64,000 bases of DNA, taken from NCBI GenBank assembly GCA_950295325.1, contig OX485803.1, positions 11,966,001 to 12,030,000 on the forward strand, written 5' to 3'. Position numbers and translations under genes: made by a program. The DNA comes from Polytrichum commune. Lineage: Eukaryota > Streptophyta > Polytrichopsida > Polytrichales > Polytrichaceae. Below, one piece after another: positions 32,788 to 44,919 of the stretch (position 1 is its first letter; each line of letters opens with the position of its first letter). The notes below the pieces were generated by a model. That model worked only from the letters and a program-made list of their open reading frames with translations. It did not search any database and was not told where the DNA came from.

Positions 32788-34496
32788 GGCTTAGGTGCAT
32801 TCTATTTCATGGAATCTACCAAAATCAGTGCATTAAGTTTAAGGCACCGGTGTGCGTGCCCATCCACCATCAAGTAACTTACCTCAGTGGACTTATATAA
32901 TAAATGGGTTCTTTTAATGCCAACCGCCTCATACACCTACCACCCTTCCCTCATTTTTTTACCTTCATATAATTTCTCGCCTCGCTACCCGTGCTGCCCG
33001 GATAGGAACGTAGCATGTCTAAGGTACTGTAGGTGGGTCTTAAGTGGCTCGTTTTCTTGATCGAACCCCTATATATGATTAGTATGTGGTTTAGTGAGGA
33101 TCAAAGAGCAAAAACCATAAAGACACATATTTGAAAGAGATTGGATTACGTCTTTAAATATTGATAACTACTCTACACTCAATAGTGACCACAATTGGGA
33201 GACTTGCTAATGCAACACGAATTTTATTAGTTAAATCTAATTAGTAGAAATTGAAGAACATGAAAATGAACCAAACAACACTCATATACCTCATGGTTAG
33301 TGGAAGGGGTGCTATTTGAAGGTCTTTTGTGTTGAGGGGTTCCACTCGTTGGAGTCCTCTCTCTCTCTCTCATTGGAGACCAAATGACTGATGGATTTTG
33401 TGGGCCTTGGCCAAGTCTTGGAGGCTTGAGATTTCAAGACTTGGGGTCAGGGAAATGATGACCTTTTAGGTTTTGATTTAAGAAAAAGCTCCGAAATAAG
33501 ATATCCATGAGGATGGCCCACAAGTTGAGGTGACATTTAATCGCATGTCAATGAGACGTCATTTAAGGTAGCGAGCACCCCATTTATTTCTATGCAACAC
33601 CTTATCAATCTCTTATCAATGTTGATATATCACGATTGAAATCCAACGTAGTCAAATAAGTTTGACAACTAGGTTTTAGATTACAAGTAAATTAGGTGTC
33701 ATAGTTATAGATTACAAGAGTCAAGAGTTCTTGGTTTTATAATCAATTGGTGATACGAAATAAGGTAGCCTACATCACAAGTATAGGTCAAGGAAATTAT
33801 ATCCCCGTAAAAAAAATCATATTGAATTGGTTATTGCAATTTGTTTGTTTGAAATAATGTGAAATGCTTCTTATTTCTATTATCCTACATGGGGATTTTT
33901 TCCCCCTCTAATCATACCTAAATCACATATATGCTAAATTGCTTAACTAGTCAAGAATGGGTTGTCTACCTTAATAAGTAGACGCCAAGTTTCTTACTAT
34001 TTGGAGTGGGTCAGTAGGTTGACATGCTCGAAACCGGAAGGCTTACTCTACTCTCCTAAGTTGGTTGCCCATGTCTCAAATTTTAAGTGATTTCATTGTC
34101 TTCCCAAGCTTTGAGAGCACCTAGGCTCATCAAAGGCGTACTTCCATTAGTGCCAGTTAAAATAATTAGACTTTGTGGATGTCAATGGAACTTTGAACAT
34201 GAACTCCCCCAACATTAAACATGTTGTTCAAACACTTCCATGTAAATGAACGTACAACGCGTGTGATCCATATATACTTTGAATCGGTGAATGGGTCCAC
34301 GGGCTTGGCTTACGTAAGCACTTGATTTGTGGATGAACTTTCTCTTGGTCCAAGGCCTTCTTTGTTTAGTAAAGTGTGCCTCATTACGTCATCTCTTCAC
34401 TTAAAGTCTTTCATAAATGTTGGTCCAGTTGGCAAAGGCAACCAGTGTACATTCTTCACAAACCTCGTGTCACCAGTTCTTCTAGATCTCTACTAA
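32788..34496. other. Intergenic DNA, no gene recognised
   Basis: It contains a short CT microsatellite near 33357-33380 and otherwise AT-rich sequence with frequent stops. No RNA gene, protein motif or paired ends were found. Confidence 0.4.
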
Positions 34497-34870
34497 GGGT
34501 TGCTTCACACAGGTCCCAAGTCACTTGAGGTCAATCTGTGCAATCTCAGCCGTTGAGAGCATGGAAGCTGGGACTTACCACTTCACACAGGATCCCGAGT
34601 CCTAAGTCTCCAGTATGACATGGATGTCTACATGACAACATTTTTTGGAGGTGAGGCTTGGGACTTGTGTTGAGAGTTGGGTCGCGCAAAAAGCTAGACC
34701 TAATTCTCAACACAAGTCCTGCAAGTATTTTTGCATGGAATTATCAAGATCTGACTTTGATGATCATTAACCATATTTTAAGGGTTTTTTGATGCTCAAA
34801 AGGTGGGACTTTGCCTCTGTGTTGGGACTTGCCTCCATGAGTGGACTTGGGACCCCATGTGAACCAACCC
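34497..34870. mobile_element. PIF/Harbinger-like MITE
   Basis: GGGTTGCTTCACACAGGTCC at the left and GGACCCCATGTGAACCAACCC at the right are imperfect inverted repeats between TAA duplications. The interior (GTCCCAAGTCACTT, GACATGGATG.CTACATG, CAACATTTTTTGGAGG) matches the partial element at 50684-50950. Confidence 0.8.
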
Positions 34871-34873
34871 TAA

Positions 34874-36078
34874 GTAGCACTCTGGATATGGCTCCGAGAT
34901 CAATGGATGGAGCTATTTGTGATTCATGTAAACTTGTTTAGGAATGTATGATATTGCATGTGTATGTAAGAAATCATAATAATTAACGATTCCACCCATG
35001 AATTTTTTTCTTCAAGTGATAGTTATTATGTTTTATATAGCCACATATTATTTGAATATGTTTGTTGAGAACAATTGAAAACCATGTGGAACACACAACA
35101 TCTAAGGTATGTGTTATTTTGATTAGTTTTCTTGTTCTCCATCTTCTATTGATCACATTGAAGTCTTAGAATTTGTGTTGCATTAACAAATCTACGATGT
35201 AATAACAACACAAATTGAATGATTTTAACTTCCTCTTATTTACTTATGGTTACTGATTCAAGTGCATACGTGTTGATTCCTTGAATGAGTGCGGAGATCC
35301 TCCTCTCCTAACCCCAATTGTGTAGATTGTTGAGTGTAAAGTAGTTAATAAAGTTCCAAGACTAGTCCAATCTCTTTTAAACATGTGTCTTTACGGTGTC
35401 CATTCTTTGATCCACACCTATTTACACACCTTTCAAATATAAGTGTTTGATCGAGCAAAGTAATCGAGTAAGACCCGCATGCCTTAAATAGTCTATTGCG
35501 AAGCGCCGTTATCATGGGTAGACTATATATACTTGAATTGTATGATACTTGGTAAAGTGTTGTGATAGTAGAGTTATTGATAAATTTAACTGGAGTTTTG
35601 TTTGGGAGTTGGTTGTTTTGCATACGATACTTTCCATGTTCAATAAGTTTTTGGTGCATGTTTGGAGTTGGTGTAGAGATTTTAACAAAGGACATTCTAT
35701 ATTAGTTCATTATGACCAAACTCATTTTGACATGCTAAGAGGTGCTAAAATAAGTTTGGCCCCCCAATGAACCCATATAGAGTGTTCTTCATACAAACCT
35801 CCACATTGACTTTAAATTGCACTTAAAACTTATTGAACCTGAAAATCATCATGACATTATTTGGTTGTTATCAACAGTTCCATTCTAAAAATATTCAATG
35901 TCAGTGCTTCACCCATGTTTATCAAGCTGGATATGCTTACAGGCATCCAGAAGGTATTATTCTAACACCTTCCATGACATATTCCCGGCCCCACCCAACT
36001 TAGTCACTCAACTAAATAATGCTATATAAAACTCTTGTTGAAATAAAGGATAACTCTATTACATGGCACAATTTTGCA
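34874..36078. other. Intergenic DNA, no gene recognised
   Basis: AT-rich. A 116-codon minus-strand frame at 35345-35695 has no recognisable motif and no supporting splice or composition signal. No other feature was found. Confidence 0.4.
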
Positions 36079-36237
36079 CATAACATTACTCAACACTCGC
36101 TTCTCATTTAATGGGCTCTTGGAATTATAACAGTCGGATGCTCGGAAAGTTGAGCAAGGAGACTCAACTTTCCGAACATCCAATTGTTATATTCCAGGGG
36201 CCCACCAAACGAGAAGTGAGTGTTGAGTAATGTTATG
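36079..36237. repeat. Near-perfect 159-bp hairpin (MITE or small-RNA source)
   Basis: CATAACATTACTCAACACTC pairs with GAGTGTTGAGTAATGTTATG, and complementarity continues through the arms to GGAAAGTTGAG/CTCAACTTTCC around an eight-base loop (CAAGGAGA). There are few mismatches over roughly 75 bases per arm. A solo hairpin of this size fits a MITE; a microRNA-like precursor is also possible. Confidence 0.85.
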
Positions 36238-38523
36238 CATGGTTTGGGACTCGAGTTTGTTAGAAGAACAAGGTGTGTGGGCTTGCCCCAACAACACTAA
36301 ACGATAACTTTGATCGCCCAATAATTTCCAAACAGCTGGTATTTTTTAAAGTTTGTGCTAACAATCTCCTGAGTGCATTGTACAAATCATCATGTACATG
36401 ATGTCATTTGGCCAAGATTCTGATGCTAAAAATTTCTAGAGTGTGGAGCCGAATCTAGAAACGTAGCCTTTTATTGCCACCGGGTGCATTCCAATGAACT
36501 TGGAACTTTTGACACCATGTTGAATATCCAAGGCAATTCAACCCATCATCATCGACATATTTTATGAATAGATAATCAACTTGGAGGAGAGTTGATGGTG
36601 AGCCATGGCAACAGTTGCCCATCCACCTAGCTAAAGTTGGTTATCGGACGTAATCGATCAATTAATAGACAAAATCTGGAAGTTATGAAATGGGCCTCCA
36701 TAGATGGAAAGTTGTGGTGGTTTCAATAACCCTTTTGCTCTTGGATGAGTGATCGGTTATGATCAGCCACTTGTATATGGAAATCAAGCTCATTTTGAAG
36801 ATTTGGGAAGGAAAAAAACTCTTCAATGTTAGCATAATTGGAGAAGATTCAATGGTCACAAAGTTGAAGTATCTAAGTTGGGGTAGCTATTGAATTTAGT
36901 CTAAATTAGAAGGTTGAGCAAATTAACAATTGCGAATCATGACAAAGAATTTGAAATCACTAAAATTGGAGTTGAGGAAGGTGTTTATCTAGGCTCCAAA
37001 ATCAAAGATTCTATACTTTCCAATTTGGTGTTGAAGGGGGAAACTCTTTTATAGTTTGATGTTGTGTAATTGGACGACATCATTAGCAAATTCTACATGG
37101 GTCATTTGTCAATGAAAACCAAGTTTAATTCCAATATTGGTTGTGTCATGGCTCTAAAGGGATCACATGTAAGATAGAGTGTTGTCAAATTGGCTTTCGT
37201 TATAAAATACCATCAATGCAAGTTGGTTGGCACCTCACAGCCACATGCCACCTTGTAATTTTGCCCACCTCACGCACAAAAATCAAATGCATCATAACTC
37301 GGTGGATAACACTCCTAATTATGAAGGATAGTGAATATAGTTTGACTTTGATGGAGGTGACTGTCCCAAATATCATCAAGATGGCAGCTAATTCAGCATG
37401 TATTACTCACCCGTTGAATCAGAGTGACCGTACTCCCAATTAGGAACCAAATAGATATCCGATTAAGGAAGCTAACTGAATTGGCCTCATCTACCTTAGT
37501 CAATGATCAAAGGTTAAAACATACTATTCTCACAGACAAAATCTTCAAAACGTGGAGTTGTATGGAGATTTGGAGAAGACATCTTTGTATGCAACTGGCA
37601 CAGTACAACACATGTAAGTTATTACTTACATGGTCACTGTGTTGATAAGTTGGCATGGTAAGTGGACTTGTTCATGACAAGGGACAAGTTAGAAGATGAT
37701 GATGAGAATGCATCAAGGTTCAAAGCTAAGCAGTAGTACTGTAGGAAAATATGCAAGGAATCCCGTGTCCACATGTGTATCCATGATTTATGGGATTGGA
37801 GAGAATCTTGTATTCTGTGGAGAATCGAACTTTTCAAGAGCCTAAATGAACGGCTACTGCTAAATTGCTCTTCAGACACCTGAAGGGTTCTGAAATTGTT
37901 TATGTGGAGTTAGTGATTAGAGAAGTTTGGCTACAATGAAAAAGTGAGCAAGCATCTGTGGGCGGTCATGTACTACGACTGCCAAGAAGTAATAAGTTAA
38001 GCCCCCATGTTGATAATTAGTCAAGTTCAAGACCTAAGGTAACATCGCTGAGATAGAGGGCTCACTAAACCTTCCACTAAATCCCATAGCTCTTGTCCCA
38101 ATTGAGAGGATGAAATGCATAAAGAATCCTCATGTACCTCATTTGAAACTCTCAATGCTGGCGGGCAACTGAGAAGTTGCCAGTTTAACAAGTTACAAGG
38201 TGACCCACATCCGTTGATCACCACTAAACCCACCCTCTGGAATGTCCCAAGTATCAAAAGCTCAGATCAATGGAGTGCTCTCTGCGACCTGAACTTGTGT
38301 CTAATTTTGGTTGTCCTCTTTCCGTTAGTAGCCCTGGCTAATTTGAGGTCAAAACTGGTTTTTTAGTCTACAAAACTTATCAGTCCTCGCATTAAAAAGT
38401 GCATGGGGCAATGGGAGACCTGCCTCTCTGCTTATTTAAAAAGACATTAAAAATGTGATTGCCATGAACACACCCCAAGTGACATTGTTCAGGGTGGGAA
38501 CGATGATTGTGTTGGTTCTAGAT
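36238..38523. other. Region downstream of DiT2, no gene recognised
   Basis: Around 37640-37900 the plus strand has a coding-like stretch (…RFKAKQ…YCRKICKESRVHMC…) with stops that I cannot assign. The last few hundred bases before 38524 should contain the DiT2 3' UTR. Confidence 0.4.
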
Positions 38524-41500
38524 CTAGTATAAGCCGATCACCTTCCACCAAATGCCTCCAGCCACTGCCCAAACCGAGATATTCCACAATGCACAGACAG
38601 CTCCCAGCCGGAACACATCCTTCAGTTCCACATAACCAGCTGCAAAGAACACCAAAGAGCAGAGATATAAGAATAAACGAGACCTGCTGATATCCAGAAT
38701 GTATCCAGCATTGCTCAAATGTAACATACTTCTGTGGATGGAACATAGAGCCTCAAGGCAAAACCTATGTAAATGGGCCTAATTTGGCTACTAATCTCCA
38801 TTAGACAACTATATGAGTGGTGTGTGGTTAGGAGTGCATCTAAGAATGGACACTCAAAAAAAAAAAGTGTTTTAATGAGATTGGAGGACATGCTCAAATT
38901 ATGTTACCTATTCACATAATTGGGGGGCCCTGTATGACCATTTAAGAACAGAATCTTCAGTTCAATAATGAATAAGACATTCAAATGAGCTCCACATATT
39001 GTAGGTTATATGACCTCATTTTTCATTTGCTAATCATCTTGTACAAATTGCATGTTTGCATTCTAGGGAAAGTGGGCTAAATGGAGAAAGTAAACACTTA
39101 AGACCAGATCAAGGAGTGCGAGATACACTATCTAACCGCTTCAGATAAAGCAAAATTTACATGTAACCGAGTGATATCTCGCATTCTACACTAACATTCA
39201 CATCAATAACCCCACAGATGCAACCTTTCTCCCTCTTCCTTCACACAGCAAAGCATAAATTCAAGGTCGGGAGTAAACTTACAGCCATAGTACACTGCAG
39301 CTTGACCACTGCTGTAATGTGTGAGCGCTCCAAAAAGGTTAGTGTTGAATGCAAGTACCAAAGCTGCTAGCACAGTGGGCACTCCAGAAGCAATATGCAT
39401 TGCCAAGAATGCAGAGTAGAGGGCGCCCACATGCCCTGTTTGACTGGCAAACAAATAGTGGGAGAGAAAATATGTGCCCTGGAGTACCCCAAAAGCAGCT
39501 GGCCAACTTAGAGAGTAAGAGGCAAGTGTCTTGGCAACAGCATCGGACATCCACTTGACAAGGCCAAGGCTGGATAGATTTCCGGCCATGCCAACAAGGA
39601 CTGCAAACCATGTCAATGTATCCCAAGCAGACTTCTCACTCAAGCAGTCATCCCATTTGAGGACCCCTGAAAGGAGGAGGATGCAGAGACCCAGCATTGC
39701 TGCAACCACACTCGCGATACCAAGCTTTTCACTGTAGATAGGCAAAATGGACTTGTCAATGACTAAGTTTAAGGCCAGAGGCTACCAAGGAAGTCCAACA
39801 CAAGGAAGATGTGAAAGGAAAAATGGCAGAACAAAGTGTCACTTTGCATTGCAGATGTAAACACCAGATACACCTCAAAGAGTTAACACTGAACTTAATT
39901 ATCTGGACTATAAACACCAAGAGAAAAGGGATGCCAACATACCCAAACACCCATAATGTGACTGCAAGCAGCATTGTTGCCACCATGGACCATTCATTTT
40001 GTGTCACAGGTCCCAAGGCTTCCAGCTTCTTAGCAGCAGCAGCAGGCGCTTCCGGGGTATCTTTGACTTCGGGTGGGAAGAGTTTGTAGAGTACAAGTGG
40101 AGTTGTGAGCAGAGCCGCCAATGCTGGCACACTTGCTGCTTTGAACCAGGTCACCCATGGGTTTGAGACAATGACCCCAAGCTCTTGTGCCAACTTCAAG
40201 CAGAGAAGGTTTTGTGCTGCCGCAGTGAGGAACAGAGCACTTGAATTTCCTGCTGACTGGCAATAAACACCCACACACATCATGTCAGTGACAAGACAAG
40301 GCCTACAACACCACTCCCCTTATCAAGCAGGGAGTTCACAATGTGGCTCTGAAAACCACAAAAACCCTGCAAAGCCATTCTTAGGATTATTTTACTCAGG
40401 GGCTCAAAAGCAGGAATTCGTGGATGCACATTCACAAGGATAACCTCGTCAATGTAACTTCTCAGGAAGCGAAGGCTACAACTGAAACGGGAAAAAGATT
40501 CAATTCAAGCCCCAAGCTCAAGCATTGTAGACGACAACTGCGATAGTAACTTGCTGGATTCCGCTGGAATCCCTTGAACAGCTGCTTATACAGGCCTCAG
40601 TTTTAGAAGGTCTTTCCCCAAGCCCATATGTAAAGTAAAGTCCACCAACTGTAGAAGGCCTGCAACACGGCTCCTATAGCAAATTATACAGCTGCGATGT
40701 CTATAAAGCACTTCAAAACCGAAAAGTCTCAATACCCTCATAAATTGGCACCATGTAGAATCTCGCGTACTCGCAGATTGATGAGCCACCACAAAGGATT
40801 GTACACTCCTAATTAAGTTACCAACAACACGCCCGAATTCATCTTCAACGTACTTCAAGTTCGTTAGGGCTTGCTCTGATTTCCCATATGATTAAACGGC
40901 AAGAGCGACAGACGTCTACGTAGACACATACTCCGCAACCATACCATCACGATTTTCTGTCGACAGCCTCATCCACAACTACATTTTCCCAGAGAACTGA
41001 AATTCATAACACTAGATTCTGACAAAAACTCCTAATAGAGTCACCAACAATATGCCCGACTTCATCTTCAACGTACTTTGAAGTTCGTTAGGGCTTACTC
41101 TAATTTCCCATTTGATTACCAGCGACCAGATCCATACTCCGCAACTATACCCATCACGACATCTTCTATCTATCACCTCATCCACAACAACATTCTTCCG
41201 AAGCACAGAGATTCATCACAATACTAGATTCTCACGAAAAACTGAACTTTTGACAGATTCACCTGAAATTGAGTTGCGACGAGGTACGCTCCCAGCTTGC
41301 TAGCAGACTTATCATTGGGCTTGCTTCCCGCGGAGAGAGACAATGAGCTAATAATAGGCAAGAACACACCTCCAGCTCGAGCTGTAGTGCTAGGCATAGC
41401 AGGAGCCAAGAGAGTTTCACTAAGAGCGAGACCATAAGAAAGCCCCAGGGTACTCTTCCCCAGCCACTTGACAAAGTACGTGGCAATGCGGTCCCCTAGT

Positions 41501-42123
41501 CCCGTCTTCACAAACCCTCGGGCGAAGAAGAAGGAAATGACGATCAACCAAATGACATCGTTCGTGAATGCCCCAAACGCAGCTCCGAACGTCAAGGTTT
41601 TCGTAATAACCGAGACTGTCAGGCCCAGGAACGCCCATGCGCCCACGGGGAGCGGCGATAGCACCAACCCCGTGATGGTCGATGCGAAAATGGCCAGCAG
41701 CTGCCATGCTTGCGTCGTCACTGCGTCTGGCTTGGGAACCAAGTAGCGCAATGCGAGCCCCACTCCCACTGATAATACGAACGGCAAGGGTTTCACTCCC
41801 TCCCACGCCTTCTTGGAACTCTCGCTCCCTTCGCTCGCACTCGCAACACCCGCCGTGGCTGCGCTCGCCACGATGCCATCGCTCCCTGCTCTCCGCTTCG
41901 CACCCACAGATCTCCTCGCGAACACCGAATCGGAGTTCGAGAATTGCGAGCTCCACTCGAGTAGCGCAGGCTGCAGGACCCGTGTTCTTCCCTGCCCAAG
42001 AGCGGCAGGTTTCAAGGATTGGCGGACTGCGAGCTTTGAGATGTGCGCGTTGGCAAGAGGGGCGCCATGGCGATGGCGGAGATGGGGCGAAAATTGCAGG
42101 CTGGCGCCCGCCTGCAAGGCCAT
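38524..42123 (-). CDS. DIT2: Plastid dicarboxylate transporter DiT2 (glutamate/malate translocator); four exons
   Basis: Exons 41263-42123, 39943-40256, 39283-39731 and 38524-38639 join in frame to 579 residues, each bounded by GT-AG. The protein belongs to the SLC13-like DASS family of the inner plastid envelope. DiT2 exchanges glutamate for malate and works with DiT1 in photorespiratory ammonia reassimilation. Residues 1 to about 95 look like a transit peptide (MALQAGASLQFSPHLRHRHG, rich in A, S and R). About 12 hydrophobic segments follow. QFQSAGNSSALFLTAAAQN across the exon 1/2 junction, and SWPAAFGVLQ, HYLFASQTGHVGAL and NTNLFGALTHYSSGQAAVYY in exon 3, are typical of DiT2 rather than DiT1. 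Exon 4 supplies SGYVELKDVFRLG…WWKVIGLY, the normal C-terminus. Intron 1 (about 1 kb) contains a tandem repeat. A pseudogene copy lies at 22190-24066. Confidence 0.94.
40790..41235. repeat. Two-copy tandem repeat in DiT2 intron 1, period about 230 bp
   Basis: ACTTCATCTTCAACGTACTT, GTTCGTTAGGGCTT, CCATACTCCGCAAC-like and CCTCATCCACAAC blocks occur twice about 225-235 bases apart. The same duplication is present in the pseudogene at 23400-23810, so it predates the gene duplication. Confidence 0.8.
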
Positions 42124-43264
42124 GGTGAGTTGCGCTGCGATGAGATGCGATGAGATGCGGAGACCGGTAGCACGCGAGGAGGTCGCCTCGCTTTGCTCGG
42201 CCGGCGTGCGTTCGGAGGAGAGTTTTCTTGTTGCGCGCTCGAGTGCTTCGGGGTTGCCTCGTCTACGCAAAGACGCCCTATTTTGCAGCAGCCTAGAATC
42301 TGGGGGATTGGGTGGTAGGTAGGTAGGTAGGTAAGTGGGTGGGTAATTCTCCTTAACCCCTAATGTCATTGGAGGCCACATTGTGGGGAGAGAGAGGGAA
42401 TTATCGTATGCAAGCATGCCTCTCATCCATCCATCCATCCTAGAAACTTGACTCCATGTAGGTTTATTGCCGATTCATCTCAAGTGTACTACTGAATTTG
42501 GGGTCTTCAAAGCTAATTTTGATGTCAAACCAATTTTTTTTTAATGACCTCCGGGTTGCATATTATTTCATGATTTTTATGTTGGATGAATGAGAGGTAC
42601 GCTCATCTAGGACAAATTCGTCTCTCCACATTGTGGTGTGTAGCTCCCTAAACGCATGGTTGGAGGTTCTCTTTTTTTTGGGGGGGGGGGGGGAGTTTGA
42701 TGTTATAACGGTGCTTTGAAAAGTGGATTTGGGTTCATCATATTATTTACGGTTCTCCATATTATTTATGGTTGAGCTCACGGCCAATCTCCCCACTGGT
42801 GAAAGGTTTTCCCAATGGAATCACTACATTCATGAAGACTATTGACTTTGTTGCAACCCTTGCTAGCTCCCCTTAACTTGTTCCTCAACTCTATCAAGTG
42901 TCACGAGCGTTGACCATGCACATCCCACACACGCGCATGGTGAGCTCCCCATACCTCAAACCTCCAAGCTCATAGCTTTGTAACCAACCCTCCTACACAT
43001 GTATTTGGGACTCTCCACTTAGTAGATAGCCAATGGTTAGATGTGAACTTCCATGAATGGAAGTCCAATCTTGAGTTAATCATCACATTGTTGGGCCAAC
43101 GCCCATGAAGGCCACACCATTCTGCCGCAGGTGGGGTTGGTTGGCAAAGCTGCCTCACCCATATAAGCTTCTAGGACTTTCGGCAGGGCCCCTACCCCAC
43201 CGTCAAGTAACCTTTTGTCTCTCTCCTAAGCGTCGGGGCTAGGTAGATAATTTTCCTTAGCTGT
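42124..43264. other. DiT2 5' flank and intergenic DNA
   Basis: The gene's 5' side is GC-rich to about 42300, then has a GGTA tetranucleotide run (42311-42340) and a CATC run (42425-42440). A G run of about 14 bases lies near 42680. No further gene was found. Confidence 0.5.
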
Positions 43265-43655
43265 TGGGCATAGAGTTTCCAAGCCCAACCGGTTATGTGT
43301 TGTCATCTTTAGGTTTTCCTTTATTAAAATTGGATATATTCTATGGATTCCTTTTAAACGAATCAACAATTTTCATGAAGCCTTGAACTTCAACTGGTTA
43401 TTTCTCAAACTCAACCCGTTCATTTATACCTAGCAACCGGTTCTCCCCATTCGTTGACATAATTGGTCAAGATCCTAGTGTTTCCAAGTCCAATAGGTAA
43501 CATGTTGACATGTTTTGGTTTTTCTGTATTACTTTGTGGTATATTCTCTGAATTCCTCTGAAATGATGGGTAGTTCTGTTGAAGTCTTCGACTTCATCCG
43601 GTTATTTCTCAAACTCGATCGGTTCATGTGTAACTTGCGGTTCTTCCCGTTCATT
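43265..43655. repeat. Tandem pair of the AACCGGTT-type dispersed repeat
   Basis: Two units of about 200 bases (from near 43268 and near 43478) share GTTTCCAAG.CCAA, GTTGTCATC/GTTGACATG, TGAAG.CTT.GACTTC and TTTCTCAAACTC. The third copy is at 5705-5900. Confidence 0.65.
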
Positions 43656-43667
43656 GCATTAGAGTTA

Positions 43668-44165
43668 GGGCCACTTCACACATGAGATTGAGAGCCCGTG
43701 ACCATTACACTTCAAGCACTCTCATTGGCGGAAAAGGCGGAGCTAGCCCAAGTTCGCTTCACATTACGCTTGAGGGACCAACGGAGTATGTGATGCAAGA
43801 TGGATGTAAAATCTACATGAAATCCTACATGACATCAAATGGATCAAGTTTCATGGTCACTTGGATTATTTTCAAAAACCACCTCTTGGAGATATCCCTA
43901 ACAAAAAAGCGGAGGACCACGGCACTCCGAATGCTCACAACCATTGATTTATTCTATTTTATCATGTGTGAGAACCCGCATGAATAGAAATGCATTGAAA
44001 TAGCATTTGCTTGAAGGCCCGGTCACATACGACTTCGCACTTCACTTGAGGATCCATGACCACATTACATGATTTTGGAGGTGTATTGGGACGGCCTTTG
44101 GACACTTTCTTTTGGGCTCTCACAATTTCATGGTCATGGCTCTTGGCTCGTGTGTGAAGTGGCCC
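43668..44165. mobile_element. PIF/Harbinger-like MITE
   Basis: GGGCCACTTCACACATGAG at the left and CTCGTGTGTGAAGTGGCCC at the right are near-perfect inverted repeats with TTA on both sides. It is the best preserved copy of the family also seen at 4505-5007. No coding capacity was found. Confidence 0.88.
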
Positions 44166-44185
44166 TTAAACTCAGGGAGTAGGAA

Positions 44186-44228
44186 GAAAGGTAGGAAGGC
44201 AGGCAGGCAGGTAGATAGGTAGGTAGAG
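44186..44228. repeat. GGCA/GGTA tetranucleotide repeat
   Basis: AGGAAGGCAGGCAGGCAGGT is followed by AGATAGGTAGGTAG. It is a simple repeat just outside the MITE. Confidence 0.8.
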
Positions 44229-44915
44229 AATCTGGTCATTGGGTTGAATAATATGTAGCAGATACGTACATGCAGCTGCGAATAGGTGTGGCACTTGAAG
44301 GATGAAGCTTGGTGGGCCAAACGGGTGGTGCGAGGCGCGGCTTCGAATGAAAGGATTCTGTGGCAGCCTTTTATTCATGTCACACTTGACATAGCTGTTG
44401 CTCACTGTAAGTTGTCCTCTCGTCTGTAAAGATTTTACAAAGTAGAGGTTCGAGTTTCACAGTTGAAGTGCCAACTCCTCACAAGAAGATCGATATGTCC
44501 AGCACTGTTCCTCCTGCTCGACCGACACATTTTGCATAGATCCAATTTCTCACTGACATTCATCATAAGAGTGGAATTGACCTTTGTACACTGATTATGC
44601 TGCTGTTGGCCATACCCGCTCCAAGCGAGTTGTATTCCACAAGTCTAGCTTATCCGTATGCGAGGATGTGTGTGAACGTCGACTTCAATCTCTTTCCAGT
44701 ACAGATTTTGTGTGATGAACGGTGAAAGTGGAGGTACAAAATTTAGCAGCTGCGTGGCCGAAATTAGTCAATAATCACATTACACAATCGACATTAGCCA
44801 AGTTTACAATTTCCAAAGTTGGATATCTAGGATTGCCAGCTTTGACAAAGAAAAGCTCTACAAGGTTCTGGTTTACCACGAGGGAAGTCGCTTTGTACAT
44901 GACGATGAAGACCAC
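44229..44915. other. Intergenic DNA at the 3' edge of the AAE pseudogene
   Basis: No gene was recognised. The match to the intact AAE gene stops near 44920, so this stretch replaces the lost C-terminal coding part. Confidence 0.4.
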
Positions 44916-44919
44916 CGAT

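Noticed and set aside
35345-35695. 116-codon minus-strand frame
   Set aside because: No motif, no homologous look, no splice or promoter support in AT-rich DNA where frames of this size occur by chance.
41682-42322. Long plus-strand frames (148 and 169 codons) opposite DiT2 exon 1
   Set aside because: They are GC-rich shadows of the transit-peptide exon on the other strand.
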